DNA of 64,000 nucleotides, taken from positions 217,043 through 281,042 of the forward strand of contig NZ_VCNG01000009.1 in the NCBI RefSeq assembly GCF_006227205.1, in the 5' to 3' direction. Position 1 is the first letter of the stretch. Every line of letters begins with the position of its first letter. The notes beneath the pieces are model-generated. The model was not told the origin of the DNA and did not search any database. It saw nothing but the letters and a program-made list of their open reading frames with translations. Source of the stretch: Pseudomonas sp. ICMP22404. Lineage in GTDB: Bacteria; Pseudomonadota; Gammaproteobacteria; Pseudomonadales; Pseudomonadaceae. Below are positions 8,405 through 17,996 of this stretch, in pieces. The translations under genes and the position numbers were made by a program.

Positions 8405-11344
8405 TCAGCTCAATCCCAGCTCACGCCAGATCCGCAATACCTGTCGGCGCTCATCCACAAACTGGTCGCCGGTAATTACCCCGGCCTCTTTCTGCAAGGC
8501 CTGGCGGTGGGCGGCGGAGCGGTAGGCTTTATAGGCCTCGCGCAGCAGGGTGGCATCTTCGGGCGGCATCAGGCCAACCTCTTGCAACCCCTCCAGGATA
8601 CGGATGTTATCGGTGTAGCGCGCCAGCGATGGGTGTTCCTCGGACCACGCCAGGGCGGCGTATTGCACCATAAATTCAATATCGACGATACCTCCGGCAT
8701 CCTGCTTGAGATCGAAGGGTGCCGTGGCCTCGAAAGCGTTTGGTGCGGTCCCGGCGGCCGTGGCCTTGCTACCCAGGTTATCGCGCATCTTGGCCCGCAT
8801 CTCGCTGACCTCCTGGCGCAACGTCGGCAGGTCGCGTTTGCGCCCCAGCACCTGGGCCCGGACTTTCTCGAAGGCCTGGCCCACATCCTGGCTGCCCACC
8901 AATACCCGGGCCCGCACCAGTGCCTGGTGCTCCCAGGTCCAGGCTTCATTCTCCTGATATCGGGCAAATGCCCCAAGGGAACTGACCAGCAACCCCGACG
9001 CCCCGGACGGCCGCAGGCGCATGTCCACTTCATATAGCTGACCGGAGTTGGTCTGGGCCGTCAGCAAATGGATGATCCGCTGACCCAGCCGGGTGAAGAA
9101 CTGCGCACCGTCGATGGGCTTGGCCCCGTCGGTTTCCGCCTGGGGGTCGCCGTCGTGGATGAACACCAGGTCCAGATCGGAACCATGCCCCAATTCCAGA
9201 CCGCCGACTTTCCCATAACCGACAATAATGAAGCCGGGATCGCACAGGCTGCCGTCCGTGCGCGACGGTACGCCATGCTTGGCCGCCGTCTGGCGCCAGG
9301 CCAGGGCCAGGACTTGTTCGAGAATCGCCTCGGCCAGCCAGGTCAGGTAATCGCTGACCTTCATCAACGGCAGGCTGCCGGCGATTTCCGACGCAGCCAC
9401 CCGCAACCGGTGCGCCAGTTTGAAATGCCGCAGGGCCTCCATCTGTTGCTCCAGGTCATCCTCGGGAATCCGCGTCAGGCGCTCGCGCAACTCCGCCGCC
9501 AATTCCGGCGCCAACGGCGGCTTGAACAGACGACCTTCATTGAGCAACTCATCCAGCAGCAAGGGGAAACGGGTGATCTGCTCGGCGATCCACGGGCTCG
9601 CCGCGCACAGCGTCAGCAAGCGCCGCAGGGCGCCGGGGTTTTCCGTCAACAGCACCAGATAGGCCGAACGACGGGCCACTGCCTCCACCAAGGGCAATAC
9701 CCGTTCAAGCACCAGGTTTGGATCGGCATGTTCCACCGCCTGGGCCAGCAGGCGCGGAATGAATGCATCCAGACGTTCACGCCCCAGGCGCTGCATGGCG
9801 CGCAATTGCGGACTGGTGCGCAGGACGGCCAGGGCCTTCAGCGCCTTGGGCGCATCGACGAAACCACCCTCCTCCAACTGGCGGCACGCGGCCTCTTCGT
9901 CCTGGCTGTCTTCCCATAACGGCAACCACTCACCGCCCACCACCACTTCGCTTTCGCTGCCCTCTTCTTCATCCGGATCAGCGATGACCTGACCAAAATG
10001 CCAGGCCACGCGCCCACGCCAATACATCAATTGCTCGTGGAACGCCCGCCAGTCGGCAAAGCCCAGCATGAATGCAATGCGCGCCTGATCCTGGGGGCTG
10101 TCCGGCAACATCTGGGTCTGGCGGTCGGCGATGGCCTGGATCGCATGCTCGGTGTACCGCAGGAATTCATAGCCCTGACGCAGCTCGTCGATCACTTTGG
10201 CAGGTAGATAACCTTGGCCTTCCAGGGTGCCCAGCACTTTCAGCAACGGGCGCTGTTGCAGGCTCAGGTCGCGCCCGCCATGGATCAACTGGAACGCCTG
10301 GGCAATGAACTCCACTTCACGGATACCGCCCGCCCCCAACTTGATGTTGTCGGCCATGCCTTTGCGCCGCACTTCCTGCTGGATCAGTTGCTTCATGGTG
10401 CGCAGCGCTTCGATGGCGGAAAAATCCAGGTAACGGCGATAAACGAACGGACGCAGCATGTCGAGCAACTGCGCACCCGCCACCTGGTCGCCCGCCACCA
10501 CCCGCGCCTTGATCATCGCGTAGCGTTCCCAGTCGCGCCCCTGATCCTGGTAATACTGCTCCAGGGCGTTGAAGCTCAGCACCAGCGCACCGGCCGAGCC
10601 GTAGGGGCGCAAACGCATGTCGACGCGGAACACGAAACCGTCGACGGTTATCAGGTCCAGGGCCTTGATCAGGCGCTGACCAACGCGGATGAAGAATTCC
10701 TGGTTATCCAACGGCCGCTTCACGCCAACGGTTTCACCGCCCTCGGGATAGGCGAAGATCAGGTCGATGTCCGACGACAGGTTCAACTCCACCGCGCCCA
10801 GCTTGCCCATGCCCAGGATGACCATGTGCTGCGGGGCGCCGCTGCGCCGGCCGGTGGGCGTGCCGAATTGCTGGCAGAGACGCTGGTACAGCCATCGGTA
10901 GGCTTGGTCGATGCAGGCATCGGCCATGTCCGAAAGATCGCGGCAAGTCTGGACGAGGTCGGCCTTGCGGTTCAGGTCGCGCCAGATGATCCGCACCTGC
11001 TGGCGGGTACGCTGGCGGCGCAGGACGCGCCCCAGTTCATCCTCACTTTCGGCGGCCTGCACCGCCGCACCGATCTGCGCGCACATTTCGCCGGCGGCCA
11101 GGCTGCGGTCCAGTTCGCCACCGCGCACCAGTTCCAGTAGCATCGACGGTTCACGGAGGCTCTGCTCGATGACAAAATCACTGGCGGCCGCGACGCGATG
11201 GAACTCCTCCCAGCGATCAGGCGTCCAGGTGGACAGCTCGAGATCGTCGCCCACCAAGGCAACTGCCGCACGGAACGACTGCTCGGCACGGCTGACCAAT
11301 GACTGGAGAATTGCCGGGATTTCGGCAAGCAGAGGCAGGCTCAT
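8405..11344 (-). CDS. glnE: Bifunctional glutamine synthetase adenylyltransferase/deadenylylase GlnE
   Basis: 979 residues, full length for the family (about 945-985). It adenylylates glutamine synthetase when nitrogen is plentiful and removes AMP when it is scarce, steered by GlnB/PII. There are two nucleotidyltransferase domains: the N-terminal one has GMGKLGAVELN at 178-188 and SSDIDL at 190-195 (deadenylylase), and the second, around residue 700, has GYGKVGGLELGHGSDLDLVF (adenylylase). Each is followed by a helical GlnD-PII-uridylyltransferase-like domain. An AAGGA precedes the ATG by about nine bases. It is divergent from aceE. Confidence 0.97.
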   Translation of the reverse strand: MSLPLLAEIPAILQSLVSRAEQSFRAAVALVGDDLELSTWTPDRWEEFHRVAAASDFVIEQSLREPSMLLELVRGGELDRSLAAGEMCAQIGAAVQAAESEDELGRVLRRQRTRQQVRIIWRDLNRKADLVQTCRDLSDMADACIDQAYRWLYQRLCQQFGTPTGRRSGAPQHMVILGMGKLGAVELNLSSDIDLIFAYPEGGETVGVKRPLDNQEFFIRVGQRLIKALDLITVDGFVFRVDMRLRPYGSAGALVLSFNALEQYYQDQGRDWERYAMIKARVVAGDQVAGAQLLDMLRPFVYRRYLDFSAIEALRTMKQLIQQEVRRKGMADNIKLGAGGIREVEFIAQAFQLIHGGRDLSLQQRPLLKVLGTLEGQGYLPAKVIDELRQGYEFLRYTEHAIQAIADRQTQMLPDSPQDQARIAFMLGFADWRAFHEQLMYWRGRVAWHFGQVIADPDEEEGSESEVVVGGEWLPLWEDSQDEEAACRQLEEGGFVDAPKALKALAVLRTSPQLRAMQRLGRERLDAFIPRLLAQAVEHADPNLVLERVLPLVEAVARRSAYLVLLTENPGALRRLLTLCAASPWIAEQITRFPLLLDELLNEGRLFKPPLAPELAAELRERLTRIPEDDLEQQMEALRHFKLAHRLRVAASEIAGSLPLMKVSDYLTWLAEAILEQVLALAWRQTAAKHGVPSRTDGSLCDPGFIIVGYGKVGGLELGHGSDLDLVFIHDGDPQAETDGAKPIDGAQFFTRLGQRIIHLLTAQTNSGQLYEVDMRLRPSGASGLLVSSLGAFARYQENEAWTWEHQALVRARVLVGSQDVGQAFEKVRAQVLGRKRDLPTLRQEVSEMRAKMRDNLGSKATAAGTAPNAFEATAPFDLKQDAGGIVDIEFMVQYAALAWSEEHPSLARYTDNIRILEGLQEVGLMPPEDATLLREAYKAYRSAAHRQALQKEAGVITGDQFVDERRQVLRIWRELGLS

Positions 11345-11551
11345 GGTCTATCCTTGATCGGCGCAGGAAAGGCTGGATGTAGTGTTTTTTCAAAAGCCAC
11401 TACCTGATTGACTGTCGAACAAAGATGATAAATAGCTGAAAATCTGATTTTATTGGCAGTCGCCATCAAGTTTTTACCTGTTCGAGTTAGCAAAAGACCA
11501 ACAGTAACGATTATTCTCACAACGAAACGAGGGGCCAAAAGCCTTTCATGT

Positions 11552-11564
11552 GTAGTTTTACTAC
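11552..11564. promoter_or_regulatory. Operator-like palindrome upstream of aceE, site 1
   Basis: GTAGTTTTACTAC is a perfect GTAGT-N3-ACTAC palindrome and fits the TNGTNNNACNA pattern recognised by FadR-subfamily GntR regulators such as PdhR, LldR and FadR. Its centre is 52 bases from site 2, close to five helical turns. The regulator is not encoded in this window. Confidence 0.6.
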
Positions 11565-11603
11565 TCGTCTATACATCCGAGAGGCTGAAACAGCCGACGA
11601 TTT

Positions 11604-11616
11604 GTAGTAAAACTAC
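11604..11616. promoter_or_regulatory. Operator-like palindrome upstream of aceE, site 2
   Basis: GTAGTAAAACTAC has the same half-sites as site 1, and the palindrome extends by one base on each side (T...A). It lies 112 bases before the aceE start. A repressor bound here, downstream of the possible -10 at 11570, would block aceEF transcription. This is an inference from position. Confidence 0.6.
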
Positions 11617-11727
11617 ACGCCGCCGAAACAACCTTCGGCAATCCAAGAATTTTATACCGTCTGCCCACAAGGCCAGTCGCAAACTCAGGCAACCGATTCT
11701 GGTAGCCTTTCCGCCCTGGAGCAAGCC

Positions 11728-14373
11728 ATGCAAGACCTCGATCCCGTCGAAACCCAGGAATGGCTGGACGCCCTGGAATCGGTTCTCGACAAAGAAGGCG
11801 AAGACCGTGCTCATTATCTGATGACCCGTATGGGCGAACTCGCAACCCGCAGCGGTTCGCAACTGCCCTACGCCATCACCACGCCGTACCGCAACACGAT
11901 CCCCGTTACCCACGAAGCACGCATGCCTGGCGACCTGTTCATGGAACGCCGCATTCGCTCGCTGGTACGCTGGAACGCGTTGGCCATGGTCATGCGCACC
12001 AACCTGAAAGATTCTGACCTGGGCGGTCACATCTCCAGCTTCGCTTCCAGCGCGACGCTGTATGACATCGGCTTCAACTACTTCTTCCAGGCCCCGACCG
12101 ACGAACACGGCGGCGACCTGATCTACTTCCAGGGTCACGCATCGCCAGGCGTCTACGCCCGTGCGTTCATGGAAGGTCGTATCTCCGAAGATCAGATGAA
12201 CAACTTCCGCCAGGAAGTGGACGGCAACGGCCTGTCTTCGTACCCGCACCCTTGGCTGATGCCTGACTTCTGGCAGTTCCCGACCGTTTCGATGGGTCTG
12301 GGCCCGATCCAGGCGATCTACCAGGCGCGCTTCATGAAGTACCTGGAAGCCCGCGGCTTCATCCAGCCAGGCAAGCAGAAAGTCTGGTGTTTCATGGGCG
12401 ACGGCGAGTGCGACGAGCCGGAATCCCTGGGGGCGATCTCCCTGGCCGGCCGCGAGAAGCTGGACAACCTGATCTTCGTCATCAACTGCAACCTGCAGCG
12501 CCTCGACGGCCCGGTTCGCGGCAACGGCAAGATCATCCAGGAACTCGAAGGCGTGTTCCGTGGCGCCCAGTGGAACGTCAACAAGGTCATCTGGGGCCGT
12601 TTCTGGGACCCACTGCTGGCCAAGGACGTCGACGGTATCCTGCAACGTCGCATGGACGAAGTCATCGACGGCGAATACCAGAACTACAAGGCCAAGGACG
12701 GCGCGTTCGTCCGCGAGCACTTCTTCAATACCCCTGAACTCAAGGCCATGGTTGCCGATCTGTCCGACGACGAGATCTGGAAACTCAACCGTGGCGGCCA
12801 CGACCCGTACAAGGTCTACGCAGCGTACCACCAGGCGGTCAACCACAAAGAACAGCCGACCGTCATCCTGGCCAAGACCATCAAGGGTTATGGCACCGGT
12901 GCCGGCGAAGCGAAGAACACTGCGCACAACACCAAGAAAGTCGATGTCGACAGCCTGAAGCTGTTCCGCGATCGCTTCGACATTCCGGTGAAGGACAGCG
13001 AGCTGGAAAACCTGCCGTTCTTCAAACCTGAAGAAGGCAGTGCCGAAGCCCGTTACCTGGCCGAGCGCCGTGCCGCACTGGGCGGTTTCGTGCCACAGCG
13101 TCGCGCCAAGAGCTTCAGCGTTCCGACTCCGCCACTGGACACCCTCAAGGCGATCCTGGACGGCTCGGGCGACCGTGAAATCTCCACCACCATGGCTTTC
13201 GTGCGGATCCTCGCGCAACTGGTCAAGGACAAGGAAATCGGCTCGCGCATCGTTCCGATCATTCCGGACGAAGCCCGTACCTTCGGTATGGAAGGCATGT
13301 TCCGTCAGTTGGGCATCTACTCGTCCGTCGGCCAGCTCTACGAGCCAGTCGATAAAGACCAGGTGATGTTCTACCGCGAAGACAAGAAAGGCCAGATCCT
13401 CGAGGAAGGCATCAACGAAGCGGGCGCCATGAGCTCCTTCATTGCCGCCGGTACTTCGTACTCCAGCCACAACCAGCCGATGCTGCCGTTCTACATCTTC
13501 TACTCGATGTTCGGCTTCCAGCGTATCGGCGACCTGGCCTGGGCCGCTGGCGACAGCCGTACCCGTGGCTTCCTGATCGGCGGCACCGCTGGCCGGACCA
13601 CGCTGAACGGCGAAGGCCTGCAGCACGAAGACGGCCACAGCCACATGCTGGCCGGCACCATCCCGAACTGCCGCACCTACGATCCAACCTACGGCTACGA
13701 GCTGGCGGTGATCATCCAGGACGGCATGAAGAAGATGACCGAAGAGCAACAGGACGTCTTCTACTACATCACCGTGATGAACGAGTCCTACCAGCAGCCA
13801 GCCATGCCGGCCGGCGTGGAAGCGGGCATCGTCAAGGGCATGTACCTGCTCGAGGAAGACACCCGCGAAGCGGCGCACCACGTCCAGCTGATGGGCTCCG
13901 GCACCATCCTGCGCGAAGTGCGTGAAGCGGCGAAGATTCTGCGTGAAGAGTTCAACATCGGTGCCGACGTCTGGAGCGTTACCAGCTTCAACGAACTGCG
14001 TCGCGACGGCCTGGCCGTAGAACGCAGCAACCGCCTGCACCCTGGCCAGAAGCCGAAACTGAGCTACGTCGAAGAGTGCCTGAACGGCCGTAAAGGTCCG
14101 GTCATCGCCTCCACCGACTACATGAAGCTGTTCGCCGAGCAGATCCGCCAGTGGGTTCCTTCCAAGGAATTCAAGGTGCTGGGCACCGACGGTTTCGGCC
14201 GTAGCGACAGCCGCAAGAAGCTGCGTCACTTCTTCGAAGTCGACCGTAAGTTCGTTGTGTTGGCAGCCCTGGAAGCCCTGGCTGACCGTGGCGATATCGA
14301 ACCAAAAGTGGTGGCCGAAGCCATCGCCAAGTTCGGCATCGATCCGGAAAAACGCAACCCACTGGACTGCTGA
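11728..14373 (+). CDS. aceE: Pyruvate dehydrogenase E1 component AceE
   Basis: 881 residues, homodimeric E1 type. It decarboxylates pyruvate with thiamine diphosphate and passes the acetyl group to lipoyl-AceF. The TPP-binding motif reads GDGECDEPES near 221-230 and ends in VINCNLQRLDGPV. The transketolase-like central part contains GTSYSSHNQPMLPFYIFYSM. A GGAG lies ten bases before ATG 11728. aceF follows after 11 bases, forming one operon. Expression is probably controlled by the two palindromes upstream. Confidence 0.98.
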   Translation: MQDLDPVETQEWLDALESVLDKEGEDRAHYLMTRMGELATRSGSQLPYAITTPYRNTIPVTHEARMPGDLFMERRIRSLVRWNALAMVMRTNLKDSDLGGHISSFASSATLYDIGFNYFFQAPTDEHGGDLIYFQGHASPGVYARAFMEGRISEDQMNNFRQEVDGNGLSSYPHPWLMPDFWQFPTVSMGLGPIQAIYQARFMKYLEARGFIQPGKQKVWCFMGDGECDEPESLGAISLAGREKLDNLIFVINCNLQRLDGPVRGNGKIIQELEGVFRGAQWNVNKVIWGRFWDPLLAKDVDGILQRRMDEVIDGEYQNYKAKDGAFVREHFFNTPELKAMVADLSDDEIWKLNRGGHDPYKVYAAYHQAVNHKEQPTVILAKTIKGYGTGAGEAKNTAHNTKKVDVDSLKLFRDRFDIPVKDSELENLPFFKPEEGSAEARYLAERRAALGGFVPQRRAKSFSVPTPPLDTLKAILDGSGDREISTTMAFVRILAQLVKDKEIGSRIVPIIPDEARTFGMEGMFRQLGIYSSVGQLYEPVDKDQVMFYREDKKGQILEEGINEAGAMSSFIAAGTSYSSHNQPMLPFYIFYSMFGFQRIGDLAWAAGDSRTRGFLIGGTAGRTTLNGEGLQHEDGHSHMLAGTIPNCRTYDPTYGYELAVIIQDGMKKMTEEQQDVFYYITVMNESYQQPAMPAGVEAGIVKGMYLLEEDTREAAHHVQLMGSGTILREVREAAKILREEFNIGADVWSVTSFNELRRDGLAVERSNRLHPGQKPKLSYVEECLNGRKGPVIASTDYMKLFAEQIRQWVPSKEFKVLGTDGFGRSDSRKKLRHFFEVDRKFVVLAALEALADRGDIEPKVVAEAIAKFGIDPEKRNPLDC

Positions 14374-14384
14374 GGAGAATTTCC

Positions 14385-16016
14385 GTGAGCGAACTCATTC
14401 GCGTACCTGACATCGGCAGCGGTGAAGGTGAAGTAATTGAATTGTTTGTGAAGGTCGGCGACCGTATCGAAGCTGACCAGAGCATCCTGACACTTGAATC
14501 GGACAAGGCCAGCATGGAAGTGCCTGCGCCAAAGGCCGGGGTCATCAAGAGCCTGAAAGTGAAGCTGGGCGATCGTCTGAAAGAAGGCGATGAACTGCTT
14601 GAGCTGGAAGTCGAAGGCGCCGCTGCGGCGCCCGAAGCAGCCGCGCCTGTGGCTGCCCCGGCGCCGGCTGAAAAGCCTGCCGCTGCCCCGGCTGCCGCTC
14701 CGGCTCCGGCTCCGGCCGCTGCGCCTGCCGCCGCCACTGTCCAGGACATCCATGTTCCGGACATCGGCTCGTCGGGCAAAGCCAAGATCATCGAAGTACT
14801 GGTCAAGGCCGGCGACACCGTCGAAGCCGACCAGTCGCTGATCACCCTGGAATCCGACAAGGCCAGCATGGAAATCCCGTCGCCGGCCGCCGGTGTGGTG
14901 GAAAGCGTCGAGATCAAGCTGGAAGACGAAGTCGGCACCGGTGACCTGATCCTGAAGCTGAAAGTGGCTGGCGCCGCCGCGCCAGCACCTGCTGCCGCAC
15001 CGGCCAAGGCTGAAGCCGCGCCGGCTCCGGCTCCGGCTGCCGCGCCTGCCGCCAAGGCCGAGGCCGCGCCAGCCCCTGCCGCAGCACCTGCACCAAGCGG
15101 TGCCAAGGTGCACGCCGGCCCTGCGGTACGTCAGCTGGCCCGCGAGTTCGGTGTCGAGCTGTCCGCCGTCGGCCCGAGCGGTCCACACGGTCGCGTGCTG
15201 AAGGAAGACGTGCAGGCCTACGTCAAGGCCATGATGCAGAAAGCCAAGAATGCTCCGGCCGAAGGCGCCACCGGTGGCGCGGGCATCCCGCCGATCCCGG
15301 CAGTGGACTTCAGCCGCTTCGGCGAAACCGAAGAAGTGGCAATGACCCGCCTGATGCAAATCGGCGCGTCGAGCCTGCACCGCAGCTGGCTGAACATCCC
15401 TCACGTGACGCAGTTCGACCAGGCCGACATCACCGAGCTGGAAGCCTTCCGTGTTGCGCAGAAAGCCGTGGCTGAAAAGGCCGGCGTGAAGCTGACCGTA
15501 CTGCCATTGCTGCTCAAGGCCTGCGCGCACCTGCTCAAGGAACTGCCGGACTTCAACAGCTCCCTGGCGCCAAGCGGCAAGGCTGTGATCCGCAAGAAAT
15601 ACGTGCATATCGGCTTCGCCGTCGACACCCCGGAAGGCCTGCTGGTACCGGTCATCCGCAACGTCGATCAGAAGAGCCTGCTGCAACTGGCTGCCGAAGC
15701 GGCTGCCCTGGCCGAAAAGGCCCGGAGCAAGAAGCTCACCGCAGACGACATGCAGGGCGCCTGCTTCACGATCTCCAGTCTCGGCCACATTGGCGGCACC
15801 GGCTTCACGCCGATCGTCAACGCGCCGGAAGTGGCGATCCTGGGTGTGTCCAAGGCCACCATCCAGCCTGTCTGGGACGGTAAAGCCTTCCAGCCTAAGC
15901 TGATGCTGCCGCTGTCGCTGTCCTACGATCACCGCGTGATCAACGGTGCCGCTGCTGCACGCTTCACCAAGCGTCTGAGCGACCTGCTGGGCGATATCCG
16001 CACCATCCTGCTGTAA
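14385..16016 (+). CDS. aceF: Pyruvate dehydrogenase E2, dihydrolipoyllysine acetyltransferase AceF
   Basis: 543 residues from a GTG with GGAG eight bases upstream. Domains in order: lipoyl 1 (ESDKASMEVP, Lys41), an Ala-Pro-rich hinge, lipoyl 2 (ESDKASMEIP, Lys159), a second Ala-Pro linker, the peripheral subunit-binding domain near 245-280 (VRQLAREFGVELSAV) and the catalytic acyltransferase ending in SYDHRVINGA with catalytic His516. Two lipoyl domains is the Pseudomonas/Azotobacter-like arrangement, against three in E. coli. No lpd gene follows, so E3 is encoded elsewhere. Confidence 0.98.
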   Translation: MSELIRVPDIGSGEGEVIELFVKVGDRIEADQSILTLESDKASMEVPAPKAGVIKSLKVKLGDRLKEGDELLELEVEGAAAAPEAAAPVAAPAPAEKPAAAPAAAPAPAPAAAPAAATVQDIHVPDIGSSGKAKIIEVLVKAGDTVEADQSLITLESDKASMEIPSPAAGVVESVEIKLEDEVGTGDLILKLKVAGAAAPAPAAAPAKAEAAPAPAPAAAPAAKAEAAPAPAAAPAPSGAKVHAGPAVRQLAREFGVELSAVGPSGPHGRVLKEDVQAYVKAMMQKAKNAPAEGATGGAGIPPIPAVDFSRFGETEEVAMTRLMQIGASSLHRSWLNIPHVTQFDQADITELEAFRVAQKAVAEKAGVKLTVLPLLLKACAHLLKELPDFNSSLAPSGKAVIRKKYVHIGFAVDTPEGLLVPVIRNVDQKSLLQLAAEAAALAEKARSKKLTADDMQGACFTISSLGHIGGTGFTPIVNAPEVAILGVSKATIQPVWDGKAFQPKLMLPLSLSYDHRVINGAAAARFTKRLSDLLGDIRTILL

Positions 16017-16082
16017 ACCGGACGGCCCTCCTCATGGAGGGCCATTCGAACCGCTGTTTTCCGAGCCACGCTCGTACCTCAA

Positions 16083-16109
16083 CCCCGCCGATGGCGGGGC
16101 TTTTTTTGC
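16083..16109 (+). terminator. Rho-independent terminator of aceEF
   Basis: Stem CCCCGCC, loop GAT, stem GGCGGGG, then a run of seven T. It lies 67 bases after the aceF stop. A second hairpin just before it (GGCCCTCC-TCAT-GGAGGGCC, 16024-16043) has no T tract and may protect the transcript end. Confidence 0.9.
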
Positions 16110-16132
16110 CTGCTATAAACGCACCAGAACCT

Positions 16133-16224
16133 GAGGGAGCAAAGCTTGCTCGCGATATCGGTGGATCAGCCAATATCGTTATCGACTGAGCTCGCCCTGA
16201 TCGCGAGCAAGCTTTGCTCCCACA
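16133..16224. repeat. REP pair, diverged variant
   Basis: Arms GAGGGAGCAAAGCTTGCTCGC and GCGAGCAAGCTTTGCTCCCAC face each other across about 50 bases. The core differs from the common copies (AAAGCTTGC in place of CGAGCCTGC) in both arms alike, so the pair has co-varied and kept its fold. Confidence 0.85.
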
Positions 16225-16411
16225 GGGTTATCTGCCTTGACTGACAAGCATCAAGCCGTTTGCCGGCGGCCTTTCCTACGTCATCTATCAGTCATTACCC
16301 ACAACTTGCGTCCCCTTCCCTATCAGCATTTATTCAGCGTCGAGCTTTAGCATCGGCACGCAGCGACAACTTTTTGCTCGCACAAGTACTTTTAAAAATG
16401 CTGCATTTCGA

Positions 16412-17803
16412 ATGGACTCGAACATGTTCAAACCTACCGTCGGCCCGATTGTCGGCCACACCACGACCGGCCATGCACGAATATTCCTGCGCGGCGACAA
16501 AGACCCCAAGCTTCCGGTATTCGCAGGACTTCGTTACAGACGCCAGGGCGATACGAAATGGACGAATGAGCACTTCATCCAGTTGCATGCCCATCGCGAC
16601 ATGAGCGATGTGGTCATTTTGAGAAACCTGCAAGCCGGCACCATCTATGAATACCAGGCCGGCTGGTTCACCGCGTCTCACACCGCCACCCCGGAGCCGT
16701 TGCAGCAATGGCCCGTGGACATCCATCGGCTGCGCACGCCCCATGCGGAAGCTGGCACTCCACACGCTTATATCGTGGGTTCTTGCCGTTATCTGCGCAT
16801 CACCGCCGGCGCTCCCTCAACTCCCGAACTCGGGGACCGCACGTTCGCAGGCATCCAGCGCATCGTGGACCAGGCCAATCCACCGATCAGCGGCGTATTG
16901 ATGGCGGGGGACCAGGTTTATCTCGACGATTTGAACATTGTGGCCCCGGACCGGACCTACAAAGACATCCTGTTCAAATACCGCACTGTCTTTTCCCAGC
17001 CCCACATCAGCAAATTGATGTCCACCGTACCGACCTACATGATCCTCGACGACCATGAAATCGAAGACAACTGGCCCGCCAACAGACAAGTCAACGACGA
17101 CATTCTCTACGCCAACGCCATGAGCGCTTACGACCTCTATCAAGCCAGCCATAGCCCGGCCCACGCACTAACAAGCGACGGCATATTGAGCGGGTCATTG
17201 CCGCACTACTGGTATCAGTTCGCTCACGGCGATATCGAGTGGTTCGTCACCGACAGCCGGACACGACGCAACTTGTCGAGGGCCGACCGGCGCATCCTGG
17301 ATATCGAGCAGGAGCGGTCGTTGCTCGAATGGCTGGTGAACAGCACCGCCCGGGTCAAATTCATCGTCACCAGCGTCATGTTCTACCCCGACCGCACACT
17401 CGATGATGGCGACGCCTGGCAGGCCTTCCCGCAACAGCGCCTGCGACTGCTGGAATGCATTCGTCGCCATGGGATAAAAAACGTGATCTTCGTGTCCGGT
17501 GATGTCCATGGTTCCATGACCAGCCGACTGTGTCACAGCCAGGATCCTGACTTCGAGGTCCATGCCATCGTCGCCTCGCCGTTTTGCAACAGCGAACTGC
17601 TGCCTTACGCCGCCGCCTCGAATTTTATTTTCAAGGCCCCCATGGCCCGGACCGAAAACGGTGACTACCACTATGAGCTGACCGGCACAGTGGTCAGCCA
17701 GGACAACTTCGCACATCTGCATGTCGCGGCCCAGAGCATTCACGTGACCTTTCACGACCGTGACGGTTACCCTTTGCAGAAGGTCCATATCCCGTTGCGC
17801 TGA
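16412..17803 (+). CDS. PhoD-like phosphatase (alkaline phosphatase D family), no signal peptide
   Basis: 463 residues. An N-terminal all-beta domain (about 1-115) precedes a calcineurin-like metallophosphatase core with GDQVYLDD near 167-174, ILDDHEIEDNW near 210-220 and SGDVHGSM near 364-371, the PhoD metal ligands. Classical PhoD is exported by Tat. Here the N-terminus MDSNMFKPTVGPIVGH has neither twin arginines nor a hydrophobic stretch, so the enzyme is probably cytoplasmic. ATG 16424 (second Met) is an alternative start; neither has a strong SD. The phosphoester substrate is unknown. Confidence 0.85.
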   Translation: MDSNMFKPTVGPIVGHTTTGHARIFLRGDKDPKLPVFAGLRYRRQGDTKWTNEHFIQLHAHRDMSDVVILRNLQAGTIYEYQAGWFTASHTATPEPLQQWPVDIHRLRTPHAEAGTPHAYIVGSCRYLRITAGAPSTPELGDRTFAGIQRIVDQANPPISGVLMAGDQVYLDDLNIVAPDRTYKDILFKYRTVFSQPHISKLMSTVPTYMILDDHEIEDNWPANRQVNDDILYANAMSAYDLYQASHSPAHALTSDGILSGSLPHYWYQFAHGDIEWFVTDSRTRRNLSRADRRILDIEQERSLLEWLVNSTARVKFIVTSVMFYPDRTLDDGDAWQAFPQQRLRLLECIRRHGIKNVIFVSGDVHGSMTSRLCHSQDPDFEVHAIVASPFCNSELLPYAAASNFIFKAPMARTENGDYHYELTGTVVSQDNFAHLHVAAQSIHVTFHDRDGYPLQKVHIPLR

Positions 17804-17996
17804 CGAACGGTAGCCCCCGCCAGGCCCTCTGATCGGCTGGCGACTGGAGAAATCCGCTTGTCGGCCGATAAGGTTTATAGCACTTAGCCTTCATCTCTCT
17901 TGTCAGCCAGTGTCGCAATGATGCAACCTTGCGGCAATCCTTGATAACGAGGGGCGTCAGCCCGGCGCGATCAGCATTCTCGAAGCGAGTTTCCCC

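Larger units (their letters stand above)
11345..11727. promoter_or_regulatory. glnE/aceE divergent control region
   Basis: 383 bases between the divergent starts of glnE and aceE, distinctly AT-richer than the genes. It contains two GntR-type palindromes (11552-11564 and 11604-11616, listed separately) and a TATACA at 11570-11575 between them that could be a -10 for aceE. No gene is visible. The half nearer glnE shows no recognisable operator. Confidence 0.65.
16017..16411. other. aceF-phosphatase intergenic region
   Basis: 395 bases holding the aceF terminator, one divergent REP pair at 16133-16224 and the leader of the PhoD-like gene. I see no clear ribosome binding site for that gene and no small gene. 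Confidence 0.6.

Noticed and set aside
11569..14229. 886-codon open frame on the minus strand opposite aceE
   Set aside because: Mirror of a strongly biased high-GC gene; the translation is low-complexity in Val, Gln and His, without motifs or an SD. The same holds for long frames opposite aceF (14226-15932), dipA (18051-20150) and putA (28181-30940).
16024..16043. First hairpin after aceF as the terminator
   Set aside because: Strong stem but followed by ATTCGAACC with no T tract; the hairpin at 16083 with seven T fits better.
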